This document shows, in pieces, positions 47,401-55,739 of a stretch of 64,000 bases of DNA. The DNA comes from CAKZLS01 sp963771545 (lineage in GTDB: Bacteria > Pseudomonadota > Alphaproteobacteria > Rhodospirillales > Defluviicoccaceae): contig CAVYTX010000003.1 in assembly GCA_963771545.1 (NCBI GenBank), forward strand, positions 1 through 64,000, in the 5' to 3' direction. Position 1 is the stretch's first letter; each line of letters begins with the position of its first letter. Under the pieces are notes generated by a model. It did no database searches and was not told the origin of the DNA. It saw only the letters and a list, made by a program, of their open reading frames with translations. Made by a program: the position numbers and the translations under genes.

Positions 47401-48126
47401 TAACGGCGCGGACATCGATGCGACGACAGTCAATATCGGCGTTGGCTCCGGGGCTACCGGGACCGTCGCCTTTGTCGACAACTTCTCCGGCTCGTTCCAG
47501 GCGGACACCGTCAACTTCAACGCCGGGCTGTTCGATTTCGGGACAACAACACGCTGACGATCGACGACAGCGGAAACATCGTCGTCACCACGTTCAATTT
47601 CTCAGGGGGGGTGCTGACCGGCGATACCCTCGACGTCGATTCCGCCACCGGCGCCTTTAATTGGACCGGCGGGACGTTGAGCGTGGAGACGTACGACGGC
47701 AACGGCGATCCGCTGGCGCAGGTCGCCGGGATCCTCAACCCCGGGTGCGTCGACGAGGCCGGCGAGACCACTGTCCAGGGCGATTACGATCTTCGACCGG
47801 CGGTACCTTGCAGGTGGATCTGCTGGGCACGGACGCCGGATGATTTCGATACGCTGGTGGTCAACGGCGAGGTCGACTTCAACGCCGACGGCGGCGGCGG
47901 CGGAACCCTGGAAGTGCTTCTCGGGTTCCTGCCGAGCGTGTCGGATTCCTTCGTGATCGTCGAGAACGACGGCGCCGACAGCATCGTCGGCCTGTTCGAG
48001 GGCAAGGCGCAGGGGGCGGAGTTCGATGTCGCCTTCGACGCCGATACCGTCACCCTCGAAATCGATTATCTGGGCGGAGACGGCAACGACGTGGAACTGA
48101 CCGTTACGGACGTGATGCTGGCGTAG
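44491..48126 (+). pseudogene. C-terminal tandem-repeat region of the giant protein
   Basis: Begins with GNFWVDGALTRDWSNAGNW (about 44590), a motif seen at the start of passenger-like repeat regions in autotransporters, then long beta-solenoid-like repeats with blocks LTLGGNSSITLGSEAAPATL and GWSQNTNAG. The last in-frame part (47611-48126) reads GDTLDVDSATGAFNWTGGTL, VNGEVDFNADGGGGGTLEVL and YLGGDGNDVELTV, resembling the last passenger repeats and C-terminal end seen in extracellular repeat proteins. No beta-barrel translocator follows. A hairpin terminator lies about 60 bases after the stop. Confidence 0.65.
45065..47260 (+). repeat. Five long tandem repeats of about 0.5 kb
   Basis: A 70-75-base block encoding GNSSITLGSEAAPATLNIGW recurs near 45071, 45581, 46149 and 46654 with almost no changes, and in diverged form near 47186. 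Spacing is about 510-570 bases. Other blocks shared between units encode DDLSIGRETGANN and LDFSVTNPTFTAFIA. High DNA identity over a long period makes this array prone to assembly collapse and recombination, which may explain part of the indel density. Confidence 0.8.
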
Positions 48127-48186
48127 GGCTGTTCATCGCCGCCGAAATCGCGCCGGACGAAAGTCTGGTCTGAACGAAAATCGGAT

Positions 48187-48212
48187 CGGCCCCTGTTCCA
48201 AATCAGGGGCCG
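48187..48212 (+). terminator. Hairpin terminator after the giant surface-protein gene
   Basis: A perfect 9-bp stem (CGGCCCCTG with CAGGGGCCG) with an 8-base loop lies about 60 bases after the stop. There is no T-tract. Confidence 0.5.
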
Positions 48213-48305
48213 CGTCCTACCCTATAAATCTACCTGGCGAGCGGCGATAGTAGCCGAAGCGCCTCGCCTGTGGGATAGTCGGGCATGCGGGGGAGGTGGA
48301 TCCAA

Positions 48306-49435
48306 ATGAAGCGGCTGTATCTCATCTTCGTTCTTTCGATCCTTGTGACGCGCCGTTCGCGGCGGCGGCGCGGGACCGGGTGCTCGACACCGAGGCCGGG
48401 CCGGTCCGGGTGGAGACGTTCGCCGACGGGTTGGCGCATCCTTGGGGGCTCGCGTTCCTGCCCGACGGCCGCATGCTGGTGACGGAGAGGCCCGGACGGC
48501 TGAGGCTGGTGTCCGAGGAGGGCCGGGTTTCGGAACCCATCTCCGGTCTGCCGGAGGTTTACGCGCAGGGCCAGGGCGGGCTTCTCGACGTCGCCATCGA
48601 CCCCGATTTCCCGTCCAATCGCCTCGTTTATGTCTCCTACGCGGAGGCCGGAGCGGGCGGCGCGTCGACGGCGGTGGCGCGCGGGCGGCTCGCCAATGGC
48701 GCGCTCGAGAACGTGGAGGTGATATTCCGCCAGCAACCCAAGGTCGGCGGATCCAACCACTTCGGCTCGCGGCTGGTTTTCGCCCCCGACGGCACGTTGT
48801 TCGTGACGCTCGGCGAGCGGTTCAAGTTCGACCCCGCCCAGGATAACACAAACCATCTGGGCACCATCGTGCGCATCAACCCCGACGGTTCGGTTCCGCC
48901 GGACAACCCGTTCGTGGGCCGTCCGGACGCCCAGCCCGAGATCTGGTCCTATGGCCATCGCAATGTCCAGGGCGCCGCCATTCAGCCCGGGACGGGCACG
49001 TTCTGGGCGCTGGAGTTCGGACCGCTCGGCGGCGATGAGCTGAATCGTCCCGAACCGGGCCGCAACTACGGCTGGCCGCTGGTGAGCTGGGGGAAGCACT
49101 ATGACGGCACGGACATCCCGGATCCGCCCACCCGGCCCGACCTGGAGGACGCGGTCTATCATTGGGTCCCCGCCATTTCACCGTCGGGCATGAGTTTCTA
49201 TGACGGCGCATTGTTCCCGGCCTGGCGCGGCGATCTTCTGATCGGCGGCCTGTCCTCGCGCGCCCTCGTCCGGCTGAGCCTGGAAAACGGCCGGGTCACC
49301 GGCGAGGAGCGGATCCCCATGGGCGCGCGCGTCCGCCACGCCCGGCCGGGACCGGATGGCGCGGTCTATCTGCTCATCGACCGGCCGGACGGAGAAATCC
49401 TGAAACTCACGCCGGCCAATGGGGTCAAGCCGTGA
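48306..49435 (+). CDS. PQQ-dependent aldose sugar dehydrogenase-like protein (frameshift in signal peptide)
   Basis: Soluble-type quinoprotein glucose/sorbosone dehydrogenase family (YliI/Asd-like), a periplasmic six-bladed beta-propeller oxidising aldoses. Seen are GLAHPWGLAFLPDGRMLVTE, GQGGLLDVAIDPDFP, NHFGSRLVFAPDGTLFVTLG, SYGHRNVQGAAIQP and GGDELNRPEPGRNYGWP, including the His/Arg and Asn positions used for PQQ binding in the family. ATG 48306 has GGGGGAGG nine bases upstream and begins a signal peptide (MKRLYLIFVLSILV). One base is missing near 48345, so the signal frame and the mature frame (DAPFAAAARDRVL) do not join. A GTG at 48296 keeps the mature frame but loses the signal sequence. 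About 376 residues when corrected. Confidence 0.85.
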
Positions 49436-49559
49436 GCTTTCGGTAGGCGGCGGTGGCGATGATTTCCACCTTGAGGCCGGGGCTTGCCAGTTTGGCCTCG
49501 CCGCGGGCGCGGGCCGGCCCGTGGCCCTCGGGGACCCAGGCGTCCCATACCGCGTTCAT
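49425..49559 (-). pseudogene. 3-prime fragment of a RidA-family gene
   Basis: The minus strand encodes MNAVWDAWVPEGHGPARA and EAKLASPGLKVEIIATAAYR, then a stop. This is the C-terminal third of a RidA/YjgF-family imine deaminase. The rest of the gene is missing because the IS1380 element begins right at 49560-49564, and nothing on its far side resembles the RidA N-terminus, so a deletion accompanied or followed the insertion. The fragment overlaps the end of the PQQ dehydrogenase gene by 11 bases. Confidence 0.75.
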
Positions 49560-49563
49560 CTAG

Positions 49564-51281
49564 CCCGGATATCTCACCGCAGGGGGGTGCATCGGCCCCA
49601 AGAATTTGAGAAAGTCGTTTTGGCAAAATGCTTTACCAGATTCCAGGACGGGGTCCGATGCAAACACAGTGTATCTCCGATCAACTCGATTTCGAAGCGT
49701 TTGATGGCCGTCGTGTGGTGGCGGGGTTTGACGGCGGTTTGGTGACGTCGGATGCGGGAGCGGTGCTGCTGCGCGAGACCGATCGGGCGATCGCCTTGAT
49801 CGATCGGGTGGCGGCGTGCTTCACGGACGGGCGCCGGCAAGCGGACGTCGTGCATACGGTGCGCACGCTGGTCGGCCAGGTTTGGCATCGCGCTCGGCTA
49901 CGAGGACGTCAACGATCATGACACCTGCGTAGATCCGGTTCTGGCGTTGTTTTCGGAGCGGCTGGACGCATGCCCGCAAGGGATGCGAAGCATCAAGCGC
50001 GAGGACTGCGCGCCATTGGCGGGCAAGAGCACGATCAATCGCTTGGAACATGCGCCCCGTGGCGATGGCGATCGCTACCACAAGATCGGCCACGACCCGG
50101 AGGCTTTGGAGGCGGTCCCGGTTGACGTGTTTCTCGACAGCCAGGACAAAACGCCGAGGGAGATCGTCATCGACCTCGACGCCACCGACGACCCTTTGCA
50201 TGGACATCAAGAGGGCCGGTTCTTCCACGGCTATTACGATTGCTACTGCTATCTGCCGCTGTACATCTTCTGTGGCCCGCATCTGTTGGCGGCGAAGCTG
50301 CGCCGCTCCAACATCGACGCCTCGGCCGGCGCCAAGGAGGAAGTGGCCCGCATCGTCGCCCACATCCGCCGCCGCTGGCCGCGGGTCAAGATCGTGCTCC
50401 GGGCCGACAGCGGCTTCGCCCGCGAGGCGTTGATGGCGTGGTGCGAGGCGAACCGCGTGGACTATGTCTTCGGCCTCGCCCGCAACAGCCGCCTCGTCGA
50501 CGAACTCGCCATCGATCTCGCGTGGGCCGAAAGCGAATACGAAGCCACGGGGAAACCGGCCCGCCGGTTTAAGGATTTCTTCTACGCCACCCGCGACAGC
50601 TGGAGCCGTCGGCGCCGGGTGATCGGCAAGGCCGAGCACCTGGCCAAGGGCGCCAATCCCCGGTTCATCGTCACCTCGCTCAAACGCAAGGCCATCGACG
50701 CCAAGACCCTGTACGAGCGCCTCTACTGCGCCCGGGGCGACATGGAGAACCGCATCAAGGAGCAACAACTCGATCTCTTTGCCGACCGAACCTCGACGGC
50801 AACCCTGCGCGCCAATCAGCTCCGCCTCTGGTTCTCGTCGTTCGCCTATGTCCTGATCGAAGCGCTGCAGCGGATCGGTCTCGGCCACACCGAGTTCGCC
50901 ACCGCCACCGCCGGCACCATCCGGCTCAAGCTCCTCAAGATCGGCGCCCGCGTCACCGTCTCGGTGCGCCGGAGCAAGATCGCTATGGCGTCGGCGTGTC
51001 CATACCAAGCCGAATTCGCCCTCGCCCACGCCAGGCTGCGTGCCTCTCCCGGATAGCCGCAAAGCCCATCCCGTCGACCGTCAACAGCCGACACCCAAGC
51101 TGCGCCCTCATAGACTCGTCATCGGCGCACCAAACAGAAGCGCACAACTGACGCACGAAAACGCCCGGCCCGCCGCCGACAAAGACCGCGCCACCCAATT
51201 TCAACGGCGCAAACCAACCATCAACAACCACAAATTACCCGAAAATATCTACCTCATGACCCCTACGGTGAGATATCCAGG
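49564..51281 (+). mobile_element. IS1380-family insertion sequence
   Basis: The ends form 22-bp inverted repeats with two mismatches (49564-49585, starting CCCGGATATCTCACCG; and 51260-51281, reverse complement starting CCTGGATATCTCACCG). A CTAG flanks both ends (49560-49563 and 51282-51285), matching the 4-bp target duplication of IS1380 elements. A single transposase gene with one frameshift fills the element, with a roughly 200-base non-coding tail. Confidence 0.88.
49658..51056 (+). CDS. IS1380-family transposase (one frameshift near 49880)
   Basis: DDE transposase of about 465 residues when corrected. The N-terminal part from ATG 49658 (MQTQCISDQLDFEAFDGRRV, then FDGGLVTSDAGAVLLRE) is the conserved IS1380 start. 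A one-base shift after the VRTLVGQ segment near 49880 moves to the frame FGIALGYEDVNDHDT, continuing SKSTINRLEH-like (AGKSTINRLEH), VIDLDATDDPLHGHQEGRFF (first catalytic Asp region), IVLRADSGFAREALM (second Asp) and ARGDMENRIKEQQLDLF (Glu). With the shift the element may be inactive, unless the indel is a sequencing error. Confidence 0.88.
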
Positions 51282-51462
51282 CTAGCGGGGCATGGGAAGG
51301 GTCGCGGTATGCCGGGGCACCGGATCCAGGTCCGAATCCATGTTAGCGTCGCCGCGTGTCCTCTCAGACAGCATTCCCGGAGTTTCTTCTTTCGATGGCG
51401 TTTCCCGCTGATTGCGATCAAACTCGGTCCCGCGCATTCGCTTTCGGATGGGGGACCGCGAC

Positions 51463-52507
51463 ATGCCGTTGAAAGTCACCAGCTGGAACGTTGAGCACAG
51501 TTCGCGGCTGCTTGGAACCGACCCGGGCGCCGCCAACAGCGAACGCCGGGATCGGGTGCGCGAAACCATCGCCGATATGGACCCCGACATCCTGTGCATG
51601 ATCGAAGGGCCGAGGGGGGAGGCGGCGGTCGCCGGCTTCGCGGACGATGTGCTGGGCGGGGCATGGAGGCCGGTCCGGCTTCCGGGACCCGGCGGCCCGT
51701 TGGGCGATGGCGACGGCGATTACGACACCAGCGGCACGCAGTGGATCTGGTTTCTGGTCCGCGCGTCGCTCGCGGGGCGATGCCGGCTTCAGCCGCCGTC
51801 GGTCTGGAAGGCGTTCACCGGCTCGGCGCGATGGAACGTGCACTATTGGGGGAAATTGAAGCCGACACCGCACAATCACTATCGCCATCCTCAAGTGCTG
51901 ATCGTCGATATCGGCCACGGGCACGAGCTGGAGCTCATTGGTTTGCACTTGAAGTCGAAAATCAACCAGAAGGCGCTGATCCGGGACGAGGACGGCAATA
52001 TCGTCGGCGATTATCTCGAGGAAGCCCTGAAGGCCCGGGTCAAGCTGGCGACCGAGGCGCGGGACGTGCGGGCGTATATCGATGCCCGGTTCAATCAAAT
52101 CCCGGCCCCCGGCATTCTGGTCATGGGGGACGCCAACGACGGGCCCGGACAGGATTTTTTCGAACAGCGCTATCTATTTTTCGACCTGGTCGACAACCTG
52201 CAGGGCAGCATCATGAATGCCGAGCGGTTCTTCAATCATGCCCTGTTCGACTTTCCGCCGGATTTGCGTTGGAGCGCCAAGTACCGCGACGAGGTCGAAG
52301 GGATTCCGGCCAGCCGCAACCCGCTGCTCATCGACCATATTCTAATGAGTTCAGGCGCTGGTCTCCGGAGTGTTGCCGCTCCAGGTGCACGCCCGGGCCG
52401 GCTTCGTCGAACACCAGGCCTACGAACGCGGGAACGCGGGAGCGAGCGCCAGCCGGCAAAGCAGCGACCACCGCCCGGTCTCCTTGATCCTCAGCGACAA
52501 TCCATAG
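51463..52507 (+). CDS. Endonuclease/exonuclease/phosphatase-family protein (frameshift near 52350)
   Basis: A DNase I/EEP-fold metal-dependent hydrolase of about 347 residues when corrected. Motifs in order are KVTSWNVEH at the N-terminus, the metal-binding Glu in CMIEGP, ELIGLHLKSK, VMGDANDGPG, LLIDHILMS and finally SDHRPVSLIL. The last is in a different frame: after HILMS a one-base indel near 52350 moves reading to QALVSGVLPLQVHARAG and to the stop at 52507. Without correction the frame continues with a nonsense Arg/Pro-rich tail to 52782. The start at ATG 51463 is just before the first motif; ATG 51448 is an alternative. Substrate (nucleic acid or phosphoester) unknown. Confidence 0.82.
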
Positions 52508-52545
52508 CCACGGAGCCGAGTGGGAAAGGAGCTCACGCGACGCGT

Positions 52546-52842
52546 TCAGCCGCCGCTCATGGCCGTAAGCACGTACACCTCCGCGCCGGGGGCCAAGGGG
52601 GTGCCGAGGGTGGCCCGTTCGCCATCGACGAAAACGTTGATGTGGCGGCGGATAGCGGGGGTGGAATCACACAATCGATCGCGCATGCCGGGCCAACGGG
52701 CGTCGAGTGCGTCGAGCATGCCGTCGACACTCGACGCGTGCACGTCGACCCGCGCGGCCGATCCGGGAAACAGCGCCACTAGGGCCGCCGGAAGCATGAC
52801 CGTGACCGTTTGAGAGGAGGAGGCGGACGGTTGGCTCGGCAT
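52546..52842 (-). CDS. MoaD/ThiS-family sulfur-carrier-like protein
   Basis: A 98-residue ubiquitin-fold protein with beta-grasp pattern VTVMLPAALVALFPG near the start, GMLDALDARWPGMRDRL, INVFVDGERA and a C-terminus ending VLTAMSGG. The terminal Gly-Gly is the site of adenylation and thiocarboxylation in this family. It starts immediately after the stop of the BNR-repeat gene on the same strand. Pairing of a MoaD/ThiS protein with this BNR-repeat family recurs in bacteria, but the pathway is not known to me. Confidence 0.82.
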   Translation of the reverse strand: MPSQPSASSSQTVTVMLPAALVALFPGSAARVDVHASSVDGMLDALDARWPGMRDRLCDSTPAIRRHINVFVDGERATLGTPLAPGAEVYVLTAMSGG

Positions 52843-52844
52843 GG

Positions 52845-53927
52845 CTAACCGTCGACGACCAGCGTCTCGACCGAGGTGATGGCCGGCAAGTCTTGGGCGA
52901 TGCGGGTCCAGGTGTCGCCCTCGTCGGCGCTGGCGTAGAGGCTCCCCGACGTGGTGCCGAAGTAGACGCCGGCCGGGGCCAGCGTGTCGGTGGCCAGGGC
53001 CTGGCGCCAGACGCCGAGAAAGGCGTTTTGCTGGGGCAGGCCGGCGCGCAAGTCCTCCCAGCTCTCGCCGCCGTCGCGGGTGCGCCAGACGGCGGCCTGG
53101 GCCTCCGGCATGTAGCGGCCCACCGAGTCGCCGTTGAGCGGGACGAGGTAGAGCGCCGCCGGGTCCCGGGGGTGGGCGGCGGCGGGAAATCCGAAGGTCG
53201 ACGGCAGCCCGGCCTCGATGCTGTCCCAGGTCCGGCCGCCGTCGTCGCTGCGATACATGCCGCAATGGTTTTGCTGATACAGGCGCTCCGGCATGCCGGG
53301 CGCCATCACCAGCGAATGCACGCATTGACCGTAATCCGGAAAGCGCTGCCCCTCCGGCAGAAAGTCGGTCCGCGTGCCCTTATTGCGGGGCTCCCAGGTC
53401 TCGCCGCCATCGGCAGTATGGAACACGCCGCCGGTCGAGATGGCCACCCAGAGTTGCAGGCCGTCGTCCGGATGTGGAACCACGGCGTGCAGGATCAGAC
53501 CGCCGCCGCCCGGCTGCCAGTCGGGGCGCGACGGATGGTTTCGAAGACCGGAAATGTGCCGCCAGGTCCGGCCGTCGTCGTCGCTGCGGAACAGGCCGGC
53601 CGGCTCGACGCCGGCATAGAGGCGGCCGTCGCCCCACGCCAGACTCCACACGGCCTTGATGGGCTGTTCGCCCTCGGCGTAAGCCAGACCCTCGCTGGAA
53701 TGGGACCAGGTGGCGCCGCCGTCGGTGGATTTCCAAACCGCCGGGCCGAACCATTCGTTGCCGCCACCGGCATGGATCGCGCCCGTCTTCGGGTCGGCGA
53801 TCACATGATTGATGGGCCATGCCTCGCAGAAGGGACCGCGCACCGTCCACGCGCTTCGCCCGGCATTGCCTTGCAGCAGGAAAACGCCCTTTTTTGTTCC
53901 GATGAGGAGATGAACGTTTTGCGTCAT
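52845..53927 (-). CDS. BNR/Asp-box repeat (sialidase-like propeller) protein
   Basis: A 360-residue beta-propeller protein with six Asp-box motifs of the form SxDxGxTW (STDGGATWSH, SDDDGRTWRH, TADGGETWEP, SDDGGRTWDS, TRDGGESWED, SADEGDTWTR). It begins TQNVHLLIGTKKGVFLL, typical of the cytosolic exo-alpha-sialidase-like/VPS10-type family; there is no signal peptide. ATG 53927 is preferred over a much longer low-complexity upstream extension to 54077. True sialidase activity is doubtful because the catalytic Arg triad is not apparent. It is coupled to the MoaD/ThiS gene downstream. Confidence 0.82.
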   Translation of the reverse strand: MTQNVHLLIGTKKGVFLLQGNAGRSAWTVRGPFCEAWPINHVIADPKTGAIHAGGGNEWFGPAVWKSTDGGATWSHSSEGLAYAEGEQPIKAVWSLAWGDGRLYAGVEPAGLFRSDDDGRTWRHISGLRNHPSRPDWQPGGGGLILHAVVPHPDDGLQLWVAISTGGVFHTADGGETWEPRNKGTRTDFLPEGQRFPDYGQCVHSLVMAPGMPERLYQQNHCGMYRSDDGGRTWDSIEAGLPSTFGFPAAAHPRDPAALYLVPLNGDSVGRYMPEAQAAVWRTRDGGESWEDLRAGLPQQNAFLGVWRQALATDTLAPAGVYFGTTSGSLYASADEGDTWTRIAQDLPAITSVETLVVDG

Positions 53928-54294
53928 TACGTCGCTCCAGCAGATTTCGGACTCCGCATATAGGCACGATCGGCGCGCCCGTCCACTGTAGGTTGACCGA
54001 GGATGATGGCGGCTCGAAATTGCTCCCGGACAACCGCCGGGATGCGCGCATCGCTTGCGCGGGTGTTCGCTTGACAAGTTCGTTCTGTTGATGGAATATA
54101 CCCTTTCGGGTTAAGGATATTAGCGACATAAGCCATCTTTACCCGGGGGAAAGAGAACCCGAGCGAGGCTGCGTTCCTGGCGCGCCGACGGCGCGCCGGA
54201 GCGCGCGTCGTGACGTACAGCGGGGGCGATTACCCGGTTTTCCGGAGGCCGTCGCCGGTGCGCGCCGCGGCAAGTGGCGTGGAGGGACATTCGA
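53928..54294. promoter_or_regulatory. Divergent gap upstream of the TIR/nSTAND operon with candidate promoter
   Basis: This 367-base gap separates the BNR gene from the TIR gene. On the plus strand a consensus -35 TTGACA sits at 54071-54076. The best -10-like hexamer at the usual 17-base spacing is GAATAT (54094-54099), which is weak. The ribosome site GGAGGG is at 54281-54286. An AT-rich patch of about 30 bases (54090-54120) supports this as the promoter zone. Confidence 0.4.
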
Positions 54295-55739
54295 ATGGCG
54301 TACGTCTCGGGGTGCGAGCACGACGTTTTCATCAGTTACGCTCATGTCGACAACGAGCCGGTGCCCGGCACCAGGGAGAAGTGGGTTTCCAGGCTGGTGG
54401 AGTGCATCAAACATTCGCTCGGACAGCATTTGGGGGGTAGTGAGGTTCGCATTTGGGAAGACGAGCAGCTTTCCGGGCATGACCCCTTTCCAGAGCAGCT
54501 TCTCAAGGCGGCCGGCGGCGCGGCGACGATGATCGTTGTTCTTTCGCCTGGCTATCTGCGCTCCAGATGTTGCGGCCGGGAGCGAGACGCTTTCCTGGAG
54601 ATCATGAGAAAGCGGCAACTCTCAAGCATTTTCGTCGTAGAGCTATCGCGGGTCTCCGGGCGGCCCCGCGAATTCGATAATCTGCTGGGGTTTAGGTTTT
54701 GGGTCGAGGAACCAGGGGGGGTGTGCCGAACCTTGGGCTACCCCAGGCTCGACGGCAGCGAGTTCGCCTATTATGCCCAGATCAACAAGCTGTGCGACCA
54801 GCTTGCCCAGCACTTGAACAAGTTACGTGATAAACTCCCTATCGGCGGTTGGACTCAGATGACACGCCGGCCCCGGAGCCGCTTGGCAAGCAAGTCCTTT
54901 TGGCCGAGTCCACCGACGACCTGTGGAAAACCCGCGAGGGCGTCCGCGAATACCTCGAACAGTTCGGCGCGCGGGTCGTGCCCAAGGGGTGGTACCGGCA
55001 GGGCGCCGAGGGCTTCCGGTCCGGGGTGAAAAGAGATCTCGAGAGCTGCGATCTGTTTGTACAGCTTTTGAGCGACGCGCCCGGCCGCATGCCGGACGAT
55101 GTCCCGCAGGGATATCCGAGGCTGCAGTATGACCTCGCGCGCGCGGCCGGAAAGCCGATTCTGCAATGGCGCAGCCCGGAGCTCAACCCCGACGAGGTTG
55201 AGAACGAAATGGTTCGCTCGCTTCTCCATGAGCCCAAGGTCCGCGCCGAGCCGATCGCCCATTTCAAGGCGAAAGTCAGTGCAATGCTCCGGGACGATGG
55301 CTCGAAGGGCAAACCTCGTCCAGCCATGAAAAGATTGATATTCGTCAATCGGGAACCCAACGACAAGGCGCTCGCCGCCACCATCCGAAGGAAACTCGAA
55401 GCGCTCAGGGCCAACGTCGTCTGGCCGCTGGAAAGCGGGGAGATCGGCGAGCGGCGGAATTTCACGCTGGAGGCGCTTTCCCAGTGCGATGGCGTGGTGT
55501 TGGTCCACGGCAGTTCCCCCGAGAGCTGGGTGTCGTCTCAACTCCTGCAATGCCATAAAGCATTGGCCGACAGGGACGAAAACTGGAAGGGGCTCGCGCT
55601 CTGCCGTTTCCCGCCCATGCCAAAGGAAGAACTGAACATGAGTTTGGAGGACCTTCACATCTTCGATTGCTGCGACGGCTCCTCCCGACGCCAATTTCAT
55701 GCGTTCCTGAAGGACCTTGTCGCGGCCGTGCAGGCATGA
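54295..55739 (+). CDS. Tandem TIR-like domain protein (frameshift near 54848)
   Basis: About 481 residues when corrected. The first domain is a TIR domain: HDVFISYAHVDNE, VRIWEDEQLSG, MIVVLSPGYLRSRCCGRERD (with the Glu that follows the conserved Cys in NADase-type TIRs) and FRFWVEE. After DKLPIGG a one-base indel near 54848 moves to a second frame (LDSDDTPAPEPLGKQVLLAE) containing two further TIR-like units: VREYLEQFGARVVPKGWY to CDLFVQLLSDAPG, and RLIFVNREPNDKALAATI to CDGVVLVHGSSPES. ATG 54295 has GGAGGG upstream. Its stop overlaps the nSTAND start (ATGA). The architecture and partner suggest the signalling or effector arm of an NTPase-controlled defence system. Confidence 0.82.

Larger units (their letters stand above)
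38059..48126 (+). pseudogene. Giant multidomain surface protein, broken by many frameshifts
   Basis: Protein-like sequence runs almost without interruption for 10 kb but switches frame more than twenty times. Joined by eye it gives a nidogen-like N-terminal domain, Calx-beta domain(s), a von Willebrand type D domain, a Calx-beta array, SdrD-B-like domains, another Calx-beta/von Willebrand D pair, and a long tandem-repeat region. The C-terminus (LDYLGGDGNDVELTV-like) recalls autotransporter and filamentous-adhesin ends. ATG 38059 follows AAGGGGGAAGC. The corrected product would exceed 3000 residues. Most breaks are single-base indels and few stops appear inside conserved stretches, so poor local consensus is as likely as true decay. 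Possible functions are adhesion or a surface layer. Whether this is one gene or several adjacent genes cannot be decided. Confidence 0.75.

Noticed and set aside
53928..54077. N-terminal extension of the BNR protein to 54077
   Set aside because: Composition is unlike the domain and the internal ATG 53927 begins exactly at the conserved start.
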